Positions 6,763 through 10,354 of a stretch of DNA of 10,354 nt are shown in pieces. The translations under genes were made by a program, and so were the position numbers. The notes under the pieces are model-generated. The model saw only the letters and a list, made by a program, of their open reading frames with translations. It searched no databases and was not told the origin of the DNA. This stretch comes from an uncultured Cellvibrio sp. (GTDB lineage: Bacteria > Pseudomonadota > Gammaproteobacteria > Pseudomonadales > Cellvibrionaceae), in the NCBI GenBank assembly GCA_946481735.1, contig CAMLOU010000146.1, forward strand, positions 1 through 10,354, in the 5' to 3' direction. Numbering within the stretch: position 1 is the first letter of the stretch; every line of letters starts with the position of its first letter.

Positions 6763-6969
6763 GCTAAAAATCCTTGTCTTTTTATGGGTAGTTCAGAGTA
6801 ACCCCGGAAACCTGCCAGCGCATATTACAACCCATGACAGCGAAGCGCGTTGTATTGAAATGTGCGCCAGATGACAGAGGATAAAAAATTTTCCTGCAAA
6901 CCTTGCGCCCCCTGAACAAATTGAGTTTCAATCGTTCACAGCCTGTTACTTCACGTCGATAAGGATTGC
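6763..6969. promoter_or_regulatory. Divergent intergenic region between dehydrogenase and MCE operons
   Basis: These 207 bases must carry the promoters of both flanking operons. Ribosome sites are visible at both ends: AAGGA read on the minus strand before ATG 6762, and AAGGA at 6961-6965 before ATG 6970. The best plus-strand promoter match, TTGAGT (6921-6926) with a 17-base spacer to TGTTAC (6944-6949), is weak. On the minus strand a TAATAT -10 lies in the GTTGTAATATGCG patch near 6820-6832, without a good -35. I see no clear operator palindrome or terminator here. Confidence 0.5.
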
Positions 6970-8082
6970 ATGACCGCCGCCAGCTTTCATACTGATACGC
7001 AAGGTGACCATTGCACGCTGTATCTGAGCGGGCATTGGCAATTGGGTGATGCGCCGGACGGCGAAGCACTGCGGGCTGCCGTCCCGGAAGCGTGCCGCCA
7101 CCTCAACCTCGTCGCCGATCACCTGGAAGATTGGGATTCCAGCCTTGCCATTGCGCTCTTACCCCTGGCGCGCTGGTGCGACCAACAGAATATTTCCCTC
7201 AACACCGACGCGGTGCCCCAAGGTTTGCAACAGCTGTTGAACCTTGCGACAGGTGTGCCGGTTTATCAAACGCAAGCGACGGAACGATCCGACAGCGCCG
7301 TTACCCTGCTGCGCAATGCCGTCAAACAACAATGGCATGACCTGCGCGACACACTGATTTTTTTAGGTGATACCTGCATTGCCCTGGGGCAATGGCTGCG
7401 CGGTAACGCCAAGACCCGTCGCGTCGATATTTTCTTTTTTATTGATCAGGCCGGCCCGCGCGCGCTGGCCATTGTCACGCTCATCAGTATTTTGGTGGGG
7501 ATGATCCTCGCGTATCTGGGCTCTGTGCAGTTGCGCCAGTTGGGTGCCCAGGTGTACGTGGCGGATCTGGTGGCGATTGGCATGGTGCGTGAAATGGGCG
7601 CGTTGATGACGGCGGTTATTATGGCGGGCCGAACCGGCGCGGCCTACGCGGCCCAACTCGGCACCATGCAAGTGAACGAAGAGATTGATGCGCTGCGCAT
7701 CATGGGTATTTCCAGTATGGAATTTCTGGTGCTGCCGCGTTTGCTGGCGCTGGTATTGGTGATGCCGTTGTTGTGCATCTACGCGGATATTATCGGCATG
7801 GTCGGCGGCGCCATTATTGCGACCAGTATGGATGTCAGCGTCATTCAATATATTTCCCAAACCCGCGACGCGGTGGATTGGCTCGATATCTCCACGGGCA
7901 TCATAAAAAGTATTGTCTTCGGCATATTAATTGCGATTGCCGGTTGTCAGGCCGGTTTGAATTGCGGGCGCAATTCCGATGCAGTGGGCATGGCGGCTAC
8001 CAATGCGGTGGTGAAAGCCATCGTGTATCTGGTGGTGGCGGATGCCGCCTTCAATATCCTGTACGACAAACTCGGAATCTGA
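6970..8082 (+). CDS. MlaE-type ABC lipid transporter permease with N-terminal STAS-like domain
   Basis: This is the permease of an MCE-type lipid transporter in the inner membrane. Residues 1-95 are soluble and look like a STAS domain, with a beta-rich opening (HCTLYLSGHWQL) and WDSSLAIALL near 55. A linker to about 150 leads into the MlaE/YrbE core (about 151-370) with five or so hydrophobic segments near 164-185, 199-220, 251-285, 311-328 and 346-365. The conserved cytoplasmic loop AGRTGAAYAAQLGTM (219-233) followed by VNEEIDALRIMGI (235-247) is the family signature that contacts the ATPase. In E. coli Mla the STAS protein MlaB is separate, so here the two functions appear fused. ATG 6970 follows AAGGA closely. 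The ATPase gene starts three bases after the stop. Gene order resembles the Pseudomonas PA3211-PA3214 cluster, from memory. Confidence 0.92.
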   Translation: MTAASFHTDTQGDHCTLYLSGHWQLGDAPDGEALRAAVPEACRHLNLVADHLEDWDSSLAIALLPLARWCDQQNISLNTDAVPQGLQQLLNLATGVPVYQTQATERSDSAVTLLRNAVKQQWHDLRDTLIFLGDTCIALGQWLRGNAKTRRVDIFFFIDQAGPRALAIVTLISILVGMILAYLGSVQLRQLGAQVYVADLVAIGMVREMGALMTAVIMAGRTGAAYAAQLGTMQVNEEIDALRIMGISSMEFLVLPRLLALVLVMPLLCIYADIIGMVGGAIIATSMDVSVIQYISQTRDAVDWLDISTGIIKSIVFGILIAIAGCQAGLNCGRNSDAVGMAATNAVVKAIVYLVVADAAFNILYDKLGI

Positions 8083-8085
8083 TCC

Positions 8086-8856
8086 ATGGCGCAGCAAGCC
8101 TTTATAGAAGTGCGCGATCTCACCATCGGTTACGGCACACGCGTGGTACAGGAGCATCTACAGTTTGAAGTGCGCAAGAACGATATCTTTTTTATTATCG
8201 GCGGCAGCGGGTGCGGTAAAACCACGCTGCTCAAACATATGATCGGTTTGATCGAACCTTCCCATGGCGAGGTGTTATATCAAGGCACCAATTTTTACCG
8301 GTCAGATGAAGAAACCCAGCTGGAATTGTTAAAAAATTGGGGCATTACATTTCAGACCGGCGCACTGTTTTCCAGTATGACCCTGGCTGAAAATGTCGCC
8401 TTGCCCATGCAGCTATATACCGATTTAAGCGAAAAGCAAATTGCAGAAGCCGTTGCCTATAAGCTGGCGTTGGTAGGCCTGGGCGGCTTTGAGGATTTTT
8501 ATCCTGCCGAGATCAGCGGCGGCATGCACAAACGCGCGGGCCTCGCGCGCGCTATTGCGCTTGATCCGCAACTGTTGTTTTTTGATGAACCTTCGGCCGG
8601 GCTGGACCCGATCAGCTCCTTGCGGCTTGATCAATTGATTGTGCAGGTATGTCAGGCTCTGGATTCCACTGTGGTGATCGTCTCGCACGAACTCCCCAGT
8701 ATTTTGTCTATCGGTACGAACTGTGTCTTTCTCGATGCACAAGCCAAAACCATGCTCGACAGCGGCGACCCCAAACACCTGGCGCAACACAGCCAGCAAC
8801 AAAAGGTTCGCCAGTTTTTGAATCGCGCGGAAAGCCAGACAGAGGAAACCCCATGA
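8086..8856 (+). CDS. MlaF-type ABC lipid transporter ATP-binding protein
   Basis: This 256-residue cytoplasmic ATPase would power the permease encoded just upstream. All ABC motifs are intact: Walker A GGSGCGKTT (39-47), Q-loop Gln90 (FQTGALFSSMTLAENV), signature ISGGMHKRAGLARA (143-156), Walker B LLFFDEPSAGLDP (163-175) with catalytic Glu168, and H-loop His201 (VSHE). An SGGM signature is characteristic of the MlaF/Ttg2A branch, where most importers and exporters have SGGQ. A polar C-terminal tail (about 230-256) follows. The gene lies three bases after the permease stop, and its own stop overlaps the next start as ATGA (8853-8856), indicating translational coupling throughout. Confidence 0.95.
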   Translation: MAQQAFIEVRDLTIGYGTRVVQEHLQFEVRKNDIFFIIGGSGCGKTTLLKHMIGLIEPSHGEVLYQGTNFYRSDEETQLELLKNWGITFQTGALFSSMTLAENVALPMQLYTDLSEKQIAEAVAYKLALVGLGGFEDFYPAEISGGMHKRAGLARAIALDPQLLFFDEPSAGLDPISSLRLDQLIVQVCQALDSTVVIVSHELPSILSIGTNCVFLDAQAKTMLDSGDPKHLAQHSQQQKVRQFLNRAESQTEETP

Positions 8857-9833
8857 GCCATAAAAAGAATCGCTCCCTCGCCATCGGTGCCTTTATTGTC
8901 GGCGCTATCCTGCTGGTGTTTATCGCGCTGCTGTTTTTTTCCGGTGGCCGTTTCTTTGCCGATAAAAAGCGTGTTGTCATGTATTTTGAAGGCTCGGTGC
9001 AAGGGTTGCAGGTCGGTGCGCCGGTAAAACTGAAGGGCGTGGTGCTGGGTGAAATTATTGATATCAGCATCAATTTTGAGCGCGACAACAAAACCGTTTA
9101 CACCGCTGTCATCGCCGATCTGGTGATGAAACGCATCAACAGTAACGGCGTCAATGTTGAAGAAGATTTTTTTGAAGAGGCTATCCAGAGTGGTTTGCGC
9201 GCGCAGCTAAACTTCCAGAGTTTTCTGACCGGCCTCTTGTACGTTGAACTGGATTTTTATCCCGACAGTGAATTAACACTCTACGCGATCCAAAAAGAGC
9301 ACCAGGAAATCCCCACCATCGGCACCAGCTTCGAAGAAATTTCCCGTACATTCCAGGAACTGGATTTGAAAGGTCTGGTGCACAACCTCAATAATCTCAC
9401 CGAGCAAGTCAGTAACATGGTGGCCAACGGACAGGTGGCGGAAACCCTCAGCAGTTTTAACCGGTTGGCTACATCATTGGAACAAACCTCAGGCAATGCG
9501 GATAAGGAAATCGCGCGCCTGAGCGCAAAGATGGACACCACGCTGACCGAGCTGAATACCTTGATCAAGCAATTGAATACCCAAACACCCGACATGCTGG
9601 CCTCGCTCAAAAGCAGCCTGGAAGAATTGGATAAAAGTATGCAAAGTTTTGATCAGGCCGCAGCCAATATTGAACACACCTTTTCTGAAGATGCGCCGCT
9701 GATTAACCAGCTGACCCGCACGCTGGAAGATATGAGCCGCTCATCGCAAGCGTTTCGCAGTTTGAGCGAAACCCTGGAACAACAGCCCGAGGCATTACTG
9801 CGTGGCCGATCTATTTTGCCGGAGGAAGAATAA
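8853..9833 (+). CDS. MlaD-type MCE-domain lipid-binding protein with long helical tail
   Basis: This 326-residue protein is anchored in the inner membrane by one N-terminal helix (about 9-31, LAIGAFIVGAILLVFIALLF) and faces the periplasm. One MCE domain (about 39-137) follows, with the typical VQGLQVGAPVKLKGVVLGEI and, at its end, GLRAQLNFQSFLTGLLYVEL. The rest (about 155-315) is almost wholly helical heptad-like sequence rich in Leu, Ser, Thr, Gln and Glu, expected to form a coiled-coil barrel or needle in a hexamer. E. coli MlaD lacks such a long tail, and PqiB has three MCE domains, so this is the intermediate architecture that could bridge part of the periplasm. I chose ATG 8853 (MSHKKNRS) because GAGGAA precedes it at 8842-8847 and it overlaps the ATPase stop. 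The in-frame extension to 8649 lies inside the ATPase gene. Confidence 0.93.
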   Translation: MSHKKNRSLAIGAFIVGAILLVFIALLFFSGGRFFADKKRVVMYFEGSVQGLQVGAPVKLKGVVLGEIIDISINFERDNKTVYTAVIADLVMKRINSNGVNVEEDFFEEAIQSGLRAQLNFQSFLTGLLYVELDFYPDSELTLYAIQKEHQEIPTIGTSFEEISRTFQELDLKGLVHNLNNLTEQVSNMVANGQVAETLSSFNRLATSLEQTSGNADKEIARLSAKMDTTLTELNTLIKQLNTQTPDMLASLKSSLEELDKSMQSFDQAAANIEHTFSEDAPLINQLTRTLEDMSRSSQAFRSLSETLEQQPEALLRGRSILPEEE

Positions 9834-10354
9834 ATGATGCGCAATCTGTTCATTCTGTTGACTGTGTGTAGTTTGCTGGGTGCGTGCCAGAGCTCGCCGC
9901 GCAAAAATTTTTATCTGCTCAGCGCAGCACCCACCGAGCAGAGCAGCAGCACTGAGGTTACCACGCTGATCGGTATTGGCCCGGTGGAAGTGGCGGAATA
10001 CCTGAACCGTTTGCACATGGTGTACGAAGCTGAAGACGGCAGCCTGGTCATGGCGGATAACGACTATTGGGCTGAGCCCTTGCGCGAGGGTATTCCGCGC
10101 GTGATCGGTTTAAACCTGACCGCGCGCGACCCCAGCCGTAGCGTGGTGAACTTTCCCTGGCGACGCGACAGTAAACCGGATTACAGCTTGCGTGTGGCGG
10201 TGCACAGCCTCCACCGTGTCGGCAACGACGCCTATATCAATGCCACCTGGGAGTTGGTGGATGTCAACGAACGAACCAGCCTGCTGCGCCGTCACTTTAT
10301 CCGGCGCCAACCCGTTGCCGCCGGCCCCCGCGCCCTGGCCCAAGCCTACAGCCA
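9834..10354 (+). CDS. ABC-type transport auxiliary lipoprotein (PqiC/YmbA-like), cut by window edge
   Basis: The product begins MMRNLFILLTVCSLLGACQS, a lipoprotein signal ending in the lipobox LGAC with the lipidated cysteine at residue 18. Mature residues KNFYLLSA and then TLIGIGPVEVAEYL are typical of the ABC_trans_aux family (PqiC, YmbA), small lipoproteins that dock on the outer end of MCE assemblies at the outer membrane. Later segments YWAEPLREGIPRVIGLNL and DYSLRVAVHSLHRVG fit the same fold. The frame is open for 173 codons to the right edge, so the C-terminus is outside the window. GGAGG lies eight bases before ATG 9834, directly after the MCE stop codon. A second ATG follows immediately at 9837. 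It completes a permease-ATPase-MCE-lipoprotein operon. Confidence 0.9.
   Translation, partial: MMRNLFILLTVCSLLGACQSSPRKNFYLLSAAPTEQSSSTEVTTLIGIGPVEVAEYLNRLHMVYEAEDGSLVMADNDYWAEPLREGIPRVIGLNLTARDPSRSVVNFPWRRDSKPDYSLRVAVHSLHRVGNDAYINATWELVDVNERTSLLRRHFIRRQPVAAGPRALAQAYS

Noticed and set aside
6921..6949. TTGAGT-N17-TGTTAC as the promoter of the lipid-transport operon
   Set aside because: The spacing is right, but the -10 matches only three of six bases, too weak to call as a feature of its own.
6782..7069. 95-codon minus-strand frame across the divergent intergenic region
   Set aside because: It overlaps the permease start and the presumed promoters, and has no ribosome site or protein features.
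8649..8852. In-frame upstream extension of the MCE gene by 68 codons
   Set aside because: It lies within the ATPase coding sequence. It would put a non-signal peptide before the membrane anchor, while ATG 8853 has a good ribosome site and ATGA coupling.

Overview
The window looks like chromosomal DNA of a gammaproteobacterium. The proteins are Pseudomonas/Cellvibrio-like, most genes have mixed, moderately GC-rich codon use, Shine-Dalgarno sites are plain AGGA/GGAGG, and there are REP-type palindromes with GTAG tetranucleotides. A Cellvibrio-type host is my best guess, but that is inference and was not tested.

Layout, left to right. (1) Positions 2-1531, minus strand: ettA, the ABC-F translation factor, cut by the left window edge after codon 510. 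(2) Positions 1532-1792: regulatory DNA with a perfect TGTGA-N6-TCACA CRP/Vfr-type palindrome. A good sigma70-like promoter on the plus strand follows at Class I spacing, and an AT-rich -10 on the minus strand points at ettA. (3) Positions 1793-1918, plus strand: an unannotated 41-codon gene for a single-span membrane peptide. (4) Positions 1931-2815: two near-identical inverted REP pairs (BIME-like) in the same orientation, enclosing an AT-rich gene for an orphan lipoprotein.

(5) Positions 2842-6762, minus strand: a three-gene operon. In transcription order it encodes a lipid-anchored mono-haem cytochrome c-type protein, a small subunit of the sorbitol/fructose/glucose dehydrogenase gamma type, and a GMC flavoprotein with an iron-sulfur cysteine motif. 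Together they resemble a three-component FAD sugar or alcohol dehydrogenase that passes electrons from FAD through an Fe-S cluster to a haem. The usual Tat leader on the small subunit is missing.

(6) Positions 6970-10354, plus strand, divergent from the dehydrogenase operon: a tightly coupled MCE-type lipid transport operon. It encodes a permease (STAS-like N-terminus fused to MlaE), a MlaF-type ATPase, a single-MCE substrate-binding protein with a long helical tail, and a PqiC-type auxiliary lipoprotein cut by the right edge. Permease and ATPase would form the inner-membrane ABC transporter. The MCE protein and lipoprotein would carry lipid across the periplasm.

Most of the window is well-understood gene families. 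The parts that merit a second look are the CRP-controlled small-peptide locus, the REP-bracketed lipoprotein gene, and the topology and haem protein of the dehydrogenase operon.
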